Below are positions 23,681-32,493 of a stretch of DNA of 64,000 nt, piece after piece (the first letter of the stretch is position 1; every line of letters starts with the position of its first letter). The notes under the pieces are model-generated. The model did no database searches and was not told the DNA's origin. It saw nothing but the letters and a program-made list of their open reading frames with translations. Position numbers and translations under genes: made by a program. The stretch spans positions 1,478,501 through 1,542,500 of the forward strand of contig NZ_JABFCX010000002.1 of NCBI RefSeq assembly GCF_013085255.1. Direction: 5' to 3'. The DNA is from Parvularcula mediterranea (lineage in GTDB: Bacteria; Pseudomonadota; Alphaproteobacteria; Caulobacterales; Parvularculaceae).

Positions 23681-24549
23681 TAATAGAAAGCCTCTGCTGA
23701 TGTTGGGGCTTCATGAGATGCTCTGAACCCTGACGGTGTGACCCCGAATCTCTTGTGAAAGGACGCGGTGAAGTGTGATGGGCTGCGGAAGCCGTGCTCG
23801 TAGGCGATGTCTGAGATCGGCTGTGCACTGCTGGATATGCGCAGGGCGGCGCGGCGCAACCGGTAATGGCGTTCATACTCCGCGAAGCCGGACCCGAAAG
23901 CCTGTTTGAAACTTCGCGAGAAATAGTGCCGGGACAGGTGACAGCGCGCCGCGGCTTCCTCCACGCTCACCGTCCGGTGCGCGGTATCCGCGACGAGTTC
24001 CAGCGCAGGTCGCAGCCGTGAGCGGAACGTCTCTCTTTGGACGGGCACAGTGCTGTGCACATCATCCGAAGTCATTAGCGCGGCGAGAAGCGTTGCGAAA
24101 AGGCGCGGGGGGAGGGCGGAATGGCAACGGCCCTCAAGCGCTTCCGCCGTCCATGCGATCAGCGTCCGGAACCTCTCGCGTTCAGTGCCCTGAGCTTGGA
24201 GAACGAATGCATCGTCCGGTGGAGCGATGCCGTCCTTGCGCAGAAGCTCTGCAACAAGGCCGGCATCGGCGTGGAGGACTGTCCAATCCCTCGGCCCAGC
24301 CTCAAGGGAGAAGTCGTGGAAACGCATCGAAGGGACGTACACGATGCACCCGGAGCTGATGGGATAGTCGCCGCCGAGCGTGTGAAGGGTGCCTTTCGCC
24401 TGTTCGAAGAAGATGAACTCGTGGGCATCGTGGAAGTGCGGGAAGAGGCGTTCCTCAGCAGGCCCGTGCGCGTCGGAGACCGTCTCCGCTCGCAGCGCGA
24501 TGGCCGGGTCGAGTGCGACTGGCTCGCAGAGTGTCGGTTTCGAACTCAT
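23680..24549 (-). CDS. AraC-family transcriptional regulator
   Basis: 289 residues. The N-terminal half is a cupin-like sensor (HFHDAHEFIFFEQAKGTLHT), and the C-terminal half carries two helix-turn-helix motifs: VSVEEAAARCHLSRHYFSRS and ISDIAYEHGFRSPSHFTASF. It is first in the operon with the amylase, sulfatase and FGE genes, so it is probably their activator and autoregulated. The promoter lies in the 157-bp gap shared with the divergent dioxygenase gene, which has an inverted repeat TCGCA-CAGA-TGCGA near 24623. The inducer is probably the sugar handled by the operon. Confidence 0.9.
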   Translation of the reverse strand: MSSKPTLCEPVALDPAIALRAETVSDAHGPAEERLFPHFHDAHEFIFFEQAKGTLHTLGGDYPISSGCIVYVPSMRFHDFSLEAGPRDWTVLHADAGLVAELLRKDGIAPPDDAFVLQAQGTERERFRTLIAWTAEALEGRCHSALPPRLFATLLAALMTSDDVHSTVPVQRETFRSRLRPALELVADTAHRTVSVEEAAARCHLSRHYFSRSFKQAFGSGFAEYERHYRLRRAALRISSSAQPISDIAYEHGFRSPSHFTASFHKRFGVTPSGFRASHEAPTSAEAFY

Positions 24550-24706
24550 CGCACGGGTTTTATACTGCCTAGGCAGGCCTGGGAACCAGACCCTTCTGTC
24601 AAACAGCAGTCATTCCGCAGGATCGCACAGATGCGATAGCTAATCACTGGTGCTACGATAGTGGCGCTACTCGAAACTGTTGTGATTGGAGGGCTAGATC
24701 TTCTCT

Positions 24707-25549
24707 ATGTCGGACCCTGAGCCTCCTTCTGACCTCGCTGACCTTGATTGGGTCGATGAGCCGGTCACGCTCGATCGAGATGCGTGCGCGCGGTTCGATC
24801 GTGACGGGTTCGTCCTCCTTCGCGACGTTCTTCCTGCGGAGAAGCTTGCGAGGATCGGCGAGGAGATCACGGCGCTGACGCTGGCGCTGAACGAGGAAGA
24901 CAGGCCCCTCGAAGAGCGCGATACCTACGATCGCGCGTTTCTTCAGGTGATGAACCTTTGGCGTCATTCCGAGCGTGTGAAGCGGTTCGTGTTCGGGAGG
25001 CGGCTGGCGGGGCTGGCCGCTGAGCTTCTCGGCAAGGATGGTGTTCGTCTGTACCACGATCAATCGCTCTACAAGGAGCCGTCGGGCGGCATCACCCCTG
25101 CGCATGCGGACCAGTACTACTGGCCCCTGTCATCGGATCGTACGGTGACAGCTTGGATCCCGCTTCAGCCGGTCCCGGAGGAGATGGGACCTCTCGCCTT
25201 CTTTGCGGGCAGTCAGCATGCGGAGCTAGGACGGGACCTACCGATTTCTGATGAAAGCGAGGCGACCATCCGCCGGGAGATGCAGGCCCAGGGCTTTCCT
25301 CTGGTTCAAAGCCCCTTCGCCCTCGGCGATGTCAGTTTCCATGCCGGTTGGACATTCCACCTCGCTGGCGCGAACCAGTCTGACCGTCCACGTTCCGTGA
25401 TGACGATGATCTACATGGACAAGGACATCAGGCTCGCGGCGCCGACGAACAGCTTTCAGGAAAATGACCGGGCAACCTGGATGCCGGGCGCGAGGGTCGG
25501 GGAGGTGGTGGATACTCCGCTCAACCCGATCTTGATCGACAAGGGCTAA
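24707..25549 (+). CDS. PhyH-family Fe(II)/2-oxoglutarate dioxygenase
   Basis: A 280-residue protein of the phytanoyl-CoA dioxygenase superfamily. The non-heme iron ligands are visible: His133 and Asp135 in TPAHADQYYWPL and His218 in WTFHLAGAN, with Arg in SDRPRSVMTMIY as probable 2-oxoglutarate contact. It therefore looks catalytically complete. Members hydroxylate many substrates, and nothing here names one. It is divergent from the AraC-amylase-sulfatase-FGE operon and may be controlled with it. Confidence 0.87.
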   Translation: MSDPEPPSDLADLDWVDEPVTLDRDACARFDRDGFVLLRDVLPAEKLARIGEEITALTLALNEEDRPLEERDTYDRAFLQVMNLWRHSERVKRFVFGRRLAGLAAELLGKDGVRLYHDQSLYKEPSGGITPAHADQYYWPLSSDRTVTAWIPLQPVPEEMGPLAFFAGSQHAELGRDLPISDESEATIRREMQAQGFPLVQSPFALGDVSFHAGWTFHLAGANQSDRPRSVMTMIYMDKDIRLAAPTNSFQENDRATWMPGARVGEVVDTPLNPILIDKG

Positions 25550-25630
25550 GCCCGCCTGAGGCCCACGTCGCTCGAAGGATTGGAAACAACGTATACGGAG
25601 TGGAAGTGCCGTTCTTCGCTGGAAGAGCGC

Positions 25631-26044
25631 TCAACGAACTGCGGCTGTAGCGTCGCTCGTGCCACCTGATGGCGCTGAAGTGTTGTCCCCGAGGACCTGC
25701 GCCAGGGCAGCTTCGAGGTCTTCGCGGTTCATCGGCTTCTGCACCACCGGGTAGGCGTGGAACTCACCGGGCAGTTCCTTGGCGTTGTAGCCAGTGAGGA
25801 AAACCACGGCCGTTCCGTCTGCGATCAGGTCCCTTGCAAGCTCAAAGCTTGTGACGTTGGAGCCGAGATGGATGTCGAGGATCGCAAGGTCGAAGTGCTC
25901 GTCGCCAGCGCGTTTCACCTGCTTCAGTGAGGCTGCGGAGACGATGTCCTTGAACCCGATCTGACCGAGAGTGAGTTCCCCATCGAGCGCGACAAGTGTT
26001 TCGTCCTCGAGATAGAGTACGCGCAGATCAGAATAATTTTCCAC
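25631..26044 (-). CDS. Single-domain response regulator
   Basis: A 137-residue receiver domain without an output domain. Acidic pocket EDE is at residues 13-15, the phosphoacceptor is Asp57 in LAILDIHLG, Thr is in VFLTGYNA and Lys104 in VVQKPMN. The GTG at 26044 is chosen: it has GAGGAT upstream and the family begins there. The frame is open up to 26131 but would run into the kinase gene. With this start it overlaps the kinase 3' end by 17 bp, so the pair is coupled. It is the likely phosphate acceptor of the HWE kinase. Confidence 0.85.
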   Translation of the reverse strand: MENYSDLRVLYLEDETLVALDGELTLGQIGFKDIVSAASLKQVKRAGDEHFDLAILDIHLGSNVTSFELARDLIADGTAVVFLTGYNAKELPGEFHAYPVVQKPMNREDLEAALAQVLGDNTSAPSGGTSDATAAVR

Positions 26045-29000
26045 TGATATCCTCGTCGAACTCCGTGATACTCTCACTAGGAACAGTGATAACACAGCGC
26101 AGACCGCTTGGTTCCCAGAAAAGTTCCACATTTCCGTCGAGGGTTCGTTCGATGGTCGATTTGATGAGCGTCGATCCGAAGCCTTCCCTCGTGGGGGGCT
26201 CGATCTGCTCTGGGCAGGTCTCCTGCCAGTTCATGCGGAAGACCTCGCCATCGCCTTCGTCGGTGCGGGACCAGCTGACGTCTAGCTTGCCGTCCGGCTG
26301 GGCGAGGCAGCCATACTTCGCGGCGTTGGTCGCAAGCTCATGAACGGCCATGCCGAGCGCGAGGGTCGCTTTTGAATTGCAGCGGATCGACGGGCCACGC
26401 AGGGACACGATGTCGTCGCCGTAGACGCGCGTGAGCTCCGGTTCGATGAGCTCCCTGAACGTTGCCGAGTGCCAGTTCTCCTGGGTGAGCAACTGGTGCG
26501 TTTTTCCGAGCGCCGTGATCCGGTTGAAGAGGGTGTGGAGGACCTGCTCGGCATCGCCTTCTTCGAGGCGCGCCCGATTCACGAGCGCCGCGACGTTGGC
26601 CAGCATGTTCTTCACCCGATGCTGCAGCTCGAGCATGACGCGGCGAAGCTCTTCCTGAACCTCCTTATACGCCGTAACGTCCCGGACGTTGACGCCCACG
26701 GCAGCCACGTCACCCGCGACGTGGAGAGGATACCAGTCGACGATCCAGGTCAGGTCCCGGTCAGGGTTTGCAGGCGTCCTACCGACGACTTCCTGGTTGA
26801 GGATCGCTTTGCCGGTTTCGAAGACTTTCCGCACCGGTTCGATGACGGTCTGGCCAAGCTCGGGAACGATCTCGTCTATGCGCTTGCCGAAATGATCCTC
26901 AATCGGAATACCGTTGATTTCTGCAAGGCCCTTATTGGCGCGAATGTAGGTGAGGTCAGGGCCGAAGAGCGCCATCGCCACAGGGCTGACCCGATAGAGC
27001 TCATTAACCTCCGCCAGACGCTGCTGCGCTTCGAGCTTCGCCACGTCGAGCTCGCGAGCATTGCGGCGCATCTCAGTGACATCAATCAGTGTGAAGATCA
27101 CGCCTAGGTCGCTATCGTCACTGTCCCTGGACGCTGCCGCGCGGAGGATGAATTCGAACTCTTCGTCAAAAGACTTCAGGTCAGTTTCGATCATCTCGCC
27201 GGTATCAAGAACGCTCTTGCACAGCGGGGCCAACGCTCCGACCGGGAAGATTGAAGCTATATCGTCGAGCGGCCTGCCGATGTCCGCCTCAACGAAACGG
27301 AAATACTTGAGCGATTCTTCCGTATACCGCTTAACGGCGAGCTTGTCATCGAGGAAAACCGTCGCGAGGCTCGTGCTTGCGACGAAGCCATTGAGATCCG
27401 CGTTGAGCTCATTGAGCTCTGAGATCTTCGCCTGAAGCTCTTCATTGATCGTCGACAGCTCTTCGTTCGAGGACTGAAGTTCCTCGTTCATCGACATCAT
27501 TTCTTCGTTGGAGCTTTTCAGCTCCTCGTTCGATGTCTCGAGCTCTTCGATCGTCGTCCTGACGGTCTGGCGCGCGTCGTCCAGCTCCTGTTCGAGTTCC
27601 CGGACATACTCGCTTTCATCGCCGCTCGATGCTGCCAGGGTGCGGTCGACGGAAGGGATCTCATCGCCCTTCTGGTGGAAGACGAAGAACCGCTCGCCTG
27701 TGCTCAGCCGTTCACTCGTGACCTCGAGATCAAGGGCCTCGCCATCGATCTCACCGGTGAAGGATGCTGAACTGACTTCGCCATCCCGCTCCGTAGCCTG
27801 ATTGTTCAGCCTGCGGATTGTACTCTCGAGGCTGGGGTGGATGAGGTTGCTGAGGGTGACCTGCATGTCGCCAGAGCGAAGCTTGCAGAACTTCTCTGCC
27901 CCGGGGGACAGCCTAGTAACCGTACCGCCCGGTGCGGTGGCGATGAATGGCGGGGAGTGGCGCTCGAGGATTGCGTCCCGGACGGCGTCACTCGATTGGC
28001 GCGAATAGCCCGAGGACTGGTCCCCGTGCGTGTCGAGCCGCCGGTTGAGCCCAATCGGCGAGAGCGGGAGGCTCAAAGGTTCCGAAGGGCGCCCGTCGCG
28101 CTCATAGATATGATGTGCGGTACTGAAATCCGAGAAACCGGGGTGTACGGATTGGGGTGTTTCGCTTGTCCCAAGAAACAGGTACCGACCCGGCTTGAGC
28201 GAGTAGTGGAACACCTTGAAGGCGTGCTCCTGCAGAGGCTTCTCAAAATAGATCAGCAGGTTCCGGCAAGAGATCAGGTCGAGCTTGGAGAAGGGCGGGT
28301 CCTTGATGAGGCTGTGTTCCGAGAAGCGGACGAGGGACCGCAGCTTCTTCCCCACTTCGAAACCTGCTTGCGTGGGCTGCATGTAGCGCTGCAGCAGGTC
28401 CTCGGGGATCTTCTCCGCGGCGATGTTTCCATACTGGCCTGCACGTGCGACCTGCAGGGCCTCGTCGTCGATATCGGTCCCAAAGATCGTGACCAGCGGC
28501 TTGCCATCGGACCGCTCGAGCTCTGCGGCGATCAGCATGCCGATCGAATAAGCCTCCTCGCCGGTGGAGCAGCCGGGAACCCATACGCGGACTTCGTCGC
28601 TCTTGCCCTTGCCGCGGACGATGCTCGGTATGACGTGTGTTTTCAGGGTCTCGAACGCGTCGGGATCACGGAAGAAGCCCGTGACGTTGATGAGGACATC
28701 GCGTTGAAGCTTCACCGCTTCCTGACGATCCTGGATCAGCTTCTCGAGATATTGGGAGGGGCTGACCGTTCCGAGCGCCGACATGCGCACCGCGAGACGG
28801 CGCAGCAACGTGGATTGTTTGTAGTCGGAGAAATCATGCCCGGTGTGATAGCGGACATGCTTGAAGACTCGCGAGACGAACTCGTAATTGTTGTCGATCG
28901 TCGGCCCGATGCCTGTACGCCGCTGGCGATAGTCGCGCAGGACGTCGGCCATCTCGGCGATGGTCAGGGTGAGGTCGACCGCGCCGCTCGCAATCGCGCT

Positions 29001-29507
29001 CTTCGGCATTCCGTCATAGGAAGCCTCGGTGGGGTTCTGCGCGAGGACGAGACCACCGGCTTCCTTGATCGCCTTGATGCCGTCCGAGCCGTCGCTGCCC
29101 GTGCCGGACAGGATAATCCCGACGCAGTCTTCGCCCTGGTCCTCGGCGAGGGAGCGGAAGAAGGTATCGATGGGACGGCGCTGCCCGCGTGGGCTATCGA
29201 AGTCTGCGAGGTGCAGCTCGCGGTCCTTGATCGTGAGGGAGGCGCCTGGCGGGATCAGGTAGATGTTGCCGCTTTCGACCCGCATGCCTTCTTCTGCCGT
29301 GTGAACGGGGGTGCTGGTGCGCTTCGTCAGCAGTTCCTGAAGCAGGCTCCGGTGATCGGGGTCGAGGTGCTGCACGAGGATGATGGCCAGCTTCTCGTTC
29401 GCGGAGAGCCTCGCAAACAGGTCGCGAAAGGCTTCGAACCCTCCGGCCGAGGCGCCGACGCCCACGACAAGTTCGCGGCTATCCTGATTCATTTCGGAGT
29501 TGTTCAT
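26028..29507 (-). CDS. CheB-CheR-PAS-HWE histidine kinase fusion protein
   Basis: A very large 1159-residue signalling protein. Order of parts: a CheB methylesterase domain (about 10-195, active-site Ser20 in GASAGG, GTGSDGSDG); a CheR methyltransferase domain (about 215-480, VPGCSTGEEAYSIG for SAM binding); a coiled coil rich in SNEEL repeats (about 640-710); two PAS domains (about 720-960); and an HWE kinase with phosphoacceptor His963 in LQHRVKNML, N box HELATNAAKYG and a short Trp-x-Glu motif. No membrane segments are seen. Fusions of this layout are known in alphaproteobacteria and are thought to work outside classical chemotaxis. It is coupled to the response regulator and divergent from the LOV gene. 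Confidence 0.92.
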   Translation of the reverse strand: MNNSEMNQDSRELVVGVGASAGGFEAFRDLFARLSANEKLAIILVQHLDPDHRSLLQELLTKRTSTPVHTAEEGMRVESGNIYLIPPGASLTIKDRELHLADFDSPRGQRRPIDTFFRSLAEDQGEDCVGIILSGTGSDGSDGIKAIKEAGGLVLAQNPTEASYDGMPKSAIASGAVDLTLTIAEMADVLRDYRQRRTGIGPTIDNNYEFVSRVFKHVRYHTGHDFSDYKQSTLLRRLAVRMSALGTVSPSQYLEKLIQDRQEAVKLQRDVLINVTGFFRDPDAFETLKTHVIPSIVRGKGKSDEVRVWVPGCSTGEEAYSIGMLIAAELERSDGKPLVTIFGTDIDDEALQVARAGQYGNIAAEKIPEDLLQRYMQPTQAGFEVGKKLRSLVRFSEHSLIKDPPFSKLDLISCRNLLIYFEKPLQEHAFKVFHYSLKPGRYLFLGTSETPQSVHPGFSDFSTAHHIYERDGRPSEPLSLPLSPIGLNRRLDTHGDQSSGYSRQSSDAVRDAILERHSPPFIATAPGGTVTRLSPGAEKFCKLRSGDMQVTLSNLIHPSLESTIRRLNNQATERDGEVSSASFTGEIDGEALDLEVTSERLSTGERFFVFHQKGDEIPSVDRTLAASSGDESEYVRELEQELDDARQTVRTTIEELETSNEELKSSNEEMMSMNEELQSSNEELSTINEELQAKISELNELNADLNGFVASTSLATVFLDDKLAVKRYTEESLKYFRFVEADIGRPLDDIASIFPVGALAPLCKSVLDTGEMIETDLKSFDEEFEFILRAAASRDSDDSDLGVIFTLIDVTEMRRNARELDVAKLEAQQRLAEVNELYRVSPVAMALFGPDLTYIRANKGLAEINGIPIEDHFGKRIDEIVPELGQTVIEPVRKVFETGKAILNQEVVGRTPANPDRDLTWIVDWYPLHVAGDVAAVGVNVRDVTAYKEVQEELRRVMLELQHRVKNMLANVAALVNRARLEEGDAEQVLHTLFNRITALGKTHQLLTQENWHSATFRELIEPELTRVYGDDIVSLRGPSIRCNSKATLALGMAVHELATNAAKYGCLAQPDGKLDVSWSRTDEGDGEVFRMNWQETCPEQIEPPTREGFGSTLIKSTIERTLDGNVELFWEPSGLRCVITVPSESITEFDEDISGKLF

Positions 29508-29569
29508 CGGGACGCCTGCTCTACCATCCCCAAGGGCATAACGAAGTTCTACCGGGAAAGCACCACGGT

Positions 29570-30100
29570 ATGCTGCCTAAACGTCTGAGAAGCTTCATCG
29601 AAGACGCGGACATCCCGCTGAGCCTTGCCGATGCGCAGACGCCGGACATGCCGCTTGTGCTCGTGAACGCTGCGTTTGAGCGGCTCACCGGCTATCTTTC
29701 GGAGGAAGTCGTCGGGCAGAACTGCAGGTTTCTTCAGGGAAATACGGACCAGCCCGAGGCGCGATCGGAGGTCAGGGCGCTTCTGTCGGGGCGTGCCGAC
29801 GGGCAGGTCGTCCTCAAAAACTACCGCAAGAACGGCGAGCGGTTCGACAACCTGCTCTTCCTGTTTCCGATCGAAATTGGCGGGAAGCTGGCCTATTTCC
29901 TTGGCTCTCAGTTCGAGGCGACCGGAGAGGACACCCTGAGCGATTCGGCTGCGCGGGGCGGTTATCTCAAGGCGCACCTCGCGACGCTCCAAACCGACAC
30001 GCGCATCCTGAAAGCCCAGACCCGCCGGACCACGTCGGAATCGATCGCGATAGCCGCGCGAACGCTCGTGACGCTCTCGACGACAAGAGGCGCGCGCTAG
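29570..30100 (+). CDS. Short LOV blue-light photoreceptor
   Basis: 176 residues. The LOV core has the diagnostic GQNCRFLQG, with Cys52 as the residue that forms the flavin adduct in light, and NYRKNGERFDNLLFLFPI. A C-terminal helical tail of about 65 residues carries no recognised output domain, as in short LOV proteins. The start follows the kinase gene start by 62 bp on the opposite strand. The shared promoter region and lack of an output domain suggest that it signals to the neighbouring CheB-CheR-HWE kinase system; this is inference. Confidence 0.88.
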   Translation: MLPKRLRSFIEDADIPLSLADAQTPDMPLVLVNAAFERLTGYLSEEVVGQNCRFLQGNTDQPEARSEVRALLSGRADGQVVLKNYRKNGERFDNLLFLFPIEIGGKLAYFLGSQFEATGEDTLSDSAARGGYLKAHLATLQTDTRILKAQTRRTTSESIAIAARTLVTLSTTRGAR

Positions 30101-30181
30101 CCGCTGCAACAGGGCTTGTCATCGTTGTCAGAAATGGTGGTAGGAAGGTTCCCTCGCTTTAGCTGACCGGGGCCACTGACC

Positions 30182-31174
30182 ATGATCTTCGACCGCCGTA
30201 CCTTCCTGCTCGCCAGTGCCGCGAGTGTGGCTGCCTGCTCTCGCGAGACCCCTTCGACAGAGGCTGCGGCATCGCCGAAGAGCATCCTGGCGGCCGGGGC
30301 AGAACTCGAAGTCCTGGCGGAAGGCTATGGTTGGTCCGAGGGGCCGACCTGGGACTATGACCGAGGCGCGCTCTACTTCACCGACGTCCCCGGAAACACG
30401 GCTTATCAGTGGACGCGCGCGAGCGGCGTCGAGGTCTTTCTCCAGCCCTCAGGGACCGACAGCGCAGAGGGTTTCCGCGAGCCGGGGGCGAACGGGCTCT
30501 GCTATGAAGGGGAGGGCAAGCTCCTCGTCTGCAATCATGGCCTGAGGCGCGTCGAGCGGTTGGACATCGCAACGGGCGAGCGGACGCCGCTGGCTTCGAG
30601 CTACAATGGCGAGCCGTTCAACTCGCCGAATGATATCTGCAAGGCGGCAGACGGCACGATCTACTTCACCGATCCGCCCTACGGCCTTCAGGGTCAGGAC
30701 GATTCCCCGATGAAGCGGCAGGACTCTAACGGCGTCTATCGTCTGAAGACGGACGGAACGGTCGAGCGGCTTCTCTCGGATATGGTCAGGCCCAACGGCA
30801 TTGCACTCTCGCCTGACGAAAGCACCCTCTACATCACCCAGTCCGACCGGGTACAGCCGATCCTCAGGCGCGCAACACCGACTGCGGCTGGGCTTGATGA
30901 CGTCAGGACGCTGATGGATATTTCGCCCTATATGGGTGAGGACACGCCGGGCTACGCCGACGGCATGGCCATCGCGGCGAGCGGCGAGGTGCTTGTCGCA
31001 GGTCCCGGCGGGGTTCTGGTCATCTCGCCCGAAGGCGAGCTTGTCGAGCGGATCATGACGGACAGCGCAGCGGCGAACTGCTGCTTCGGTGAGGACGGCA
31101 CGACGCTCTTCATCACAGCGCACAAGCGCCTCCTCCGCGTGCGCACGACCCTCACGGGCGCCAAGTTCGCCTGA
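30182..31174 (+). CDS. Gluconolactonase (SMP-30 family), Tat-exported lipoprotein
   Basis: A 330-residue six-blade beta-propeller lactonase. The N terminus has a twin-arginine motif (DRRTFLLASA) and a lipobox ending at Cys19. Family motifs are EGPTWDYDRGALYFTDV, NGLCYEGEGKLLVC, SPNDICKAADGTIYFTDPPY and PNGIALSPDESTLY, including the metal-binding Glu and Asn/Asp residues. It should hydrolyse aldonolactones, such as gluconolactone, to the free acids in the periplasm. Its stop overlaps the start of the GntP permease gene (TGATG), which would import the product. Confidence 0.87.
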   Translation: MIFDRRTFLLASAASVAACSRETPSTEAAASPKSILAAGAELEVLAEGYGWSEGPTWDYDRGALYFTDVPGNTAYQWTRASGVEVFLQPSGTDSAEGFREPGANGLCYEGEGKLLVCNHGLRRVERLDIATGERTPLASSYNGEPFNSPNDICKAADGTIYFTDPPYGLQGQDDSPMKRQDSNGVYRLKTDGTVERLLSDMVRPNGIALSPDESTLYITQSDRVQPILRRATPTAAGLDDVRTLMDISPYMGEDTPGYADGMAIAASGEVLVAGPGGVLVISPEGELVERIMTDSAAANCCFGEDGTTLFITAHKRLLRVRTTLTGAKFA

Positions 31175-32493
31175 TGGAAGGGCAGCAGGCGATCATCGCC
31201 ACAGGGTTAGGGGTCGCGGTCCTCCTGCTCCTGATCCTCCGCTTCCGGATGAATGCCTTCGTCGCGCTCCTTTCGGTGGCGCTTGGCACGGCACTGCTTG
31301 CAGGGCTGCCTGTCACCGAAGCGCTGGCCGCCGTGCAGGCCGGAATGGGCGGGACCCTTGGCTTCATCGCGCCGATCGTCGGGCTCGGCGCACTCTTCGG
31401 TGCGATGCTCGAAGCGTCTGGCGGGATCGAGGCGCTGGGCCGGGTTGTTGGCGATCCGAAGAAGCTGTTCCGGACGCAAGTCACCGTCGCAGTCATCGGT
31501 CTCGTGGCGTCCACGCCTGTCTTCTTCGACGTGGGTCTCCTCATCCTCTTGCCGCTGGTCATTGGCCTTGCGCGGGCGGGGGCCAAGCCAGCGCTGGCGT
31601 TCGGCCTGCCTCTGGCAGCGGGCCTCGCGGTCGGGCACGGCTTCGTGCCGCCGACGCCGGGGCCTATGGCGATTGCGGATCTCATTGGCGCTGAGGTCGG
31701 ATGGGTTGCGATCTTCGGCATACTGACGGGACTTGTCGCCGTCATCGTTTCAGGCCCGGTCTTCGCGTCATTTCTCGCAAGCCGTGGCGCGCTCCCTGAA
31801 GGCAAGGTGCAGGAGCCCCAGCGATCAGCGACAGCCACCATGCCGCCGGGGCAGGCCATGGCGCTGATCGTCCTGCCGCTGCTCCTCATTCTCCTCGCTG
31901 CCGCGTGGCCGGGGGAGAAGCCGGGTGCAGTCACGCTGATTGGCCATCCGTTCACGGCGCTTATCATTGCCTGCGCAGCAGCTGCGCTGGTGCTGAGGAC
32001 CAAGGACGAGGAGGCGAGGAAGCAGCGCGACCGCATCCTCGCGGGCGCGCTCCTGCCAACCGGGTCCATCATCCTCGTCACAGGCGCAGGGGGCTCGTTC
32101 AAGCAGGTGCTGGTGGAGACCGGCGCTGGCGAGATCATCGGGCAGGGCGTTGCCGGCCTTGCGCTCTCTCCGGTCATAGCGAGCTTCGTCCTCGCGCTGA
32201 TCCTCAGGGTTTCGCAGGGGAGCGCCACGGTCGCGATGGTCACGGCGAGCGGGCTGGCAGCCCCGATTATCGCAGCCGCTGACCCGAGCGCGGCGGGCCT
32301 CGGTGTGCTGACGATTGCGATTGCCGCCGGGGCGACCGGGTTCAGCCATGTCAACGATTCAGGTTTCTGGCTCGTCCGAGAGCTTTTCGGCCTGACGACC
32401 GGCGAGACCTTGAGGACCTGGACGCTCCTTACGGGGATTATCGCGATCGTGGGCCTCATCGCCTGCCTGATCCTCTATCCGATCGTGGCATGA
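31174..32493 (+). CDS. GntP-family gluconate/aldonate permease
   Basis: A 439-residue membrane protein with about 12-14 hydrophobic helices and the GntP pattern: a MNAFVALLSVALGT start, FIAPIVGLGALFGAMLEASGG, TPVFFDVGLLILLP and FSHVNDSGFWLVRELF near the C terminus. It imports gluconate or a related sugar acid with protons. It overlaps the upstream lactonase gene by one base and the next transporter gene by four (ATGA), so the three genes are translationally coupled. Confidence 0.9.
   Translation: MEGQQAIIATGLGVAVLLLLILRFRMNAFVALLSVALGTALLAGLPVTEALAAVQAGMGGTLGFIAPIVGLGALFGAMLEASGGIEALGRVVGDPKKLFRTQVTVAVIGLVASTPVFFDVGLLILLPLVIGLARAGAKPALAFGLPLAAGLAVGHGFVPPTPGPMAIADLIGAEVGWVAIFGILTGLVAVIVSGPVFASFLASRGALPEGKVQEPQRSATATMPPGQAMALIVLPLLLILLAAAWPGEKPGAVTLIGHPFTALIIACAAAALVLRTKDEEARKQRDRILAGALLPTGSIILVTGAGGSFKQVLVETGAGEIIGQGVAGLALSPVIASFVLALILRVSQGSATVAMVTASGLAAPIIAAADPSAAGLGVLTIAIAAGATGFSHVNDSGFWLVRELFGLTTGETLRTWTLLTGIIAIVGLIACLILYPIVA

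Noticed and set aside
27837-29588. A 583-codon plus-strand frame opposite the CheB-CheR kinase gene
   Set aside because: Long only because of high GC at third positions. No domain is visible, and the minus strand encodes a clear multi-domain kinase.
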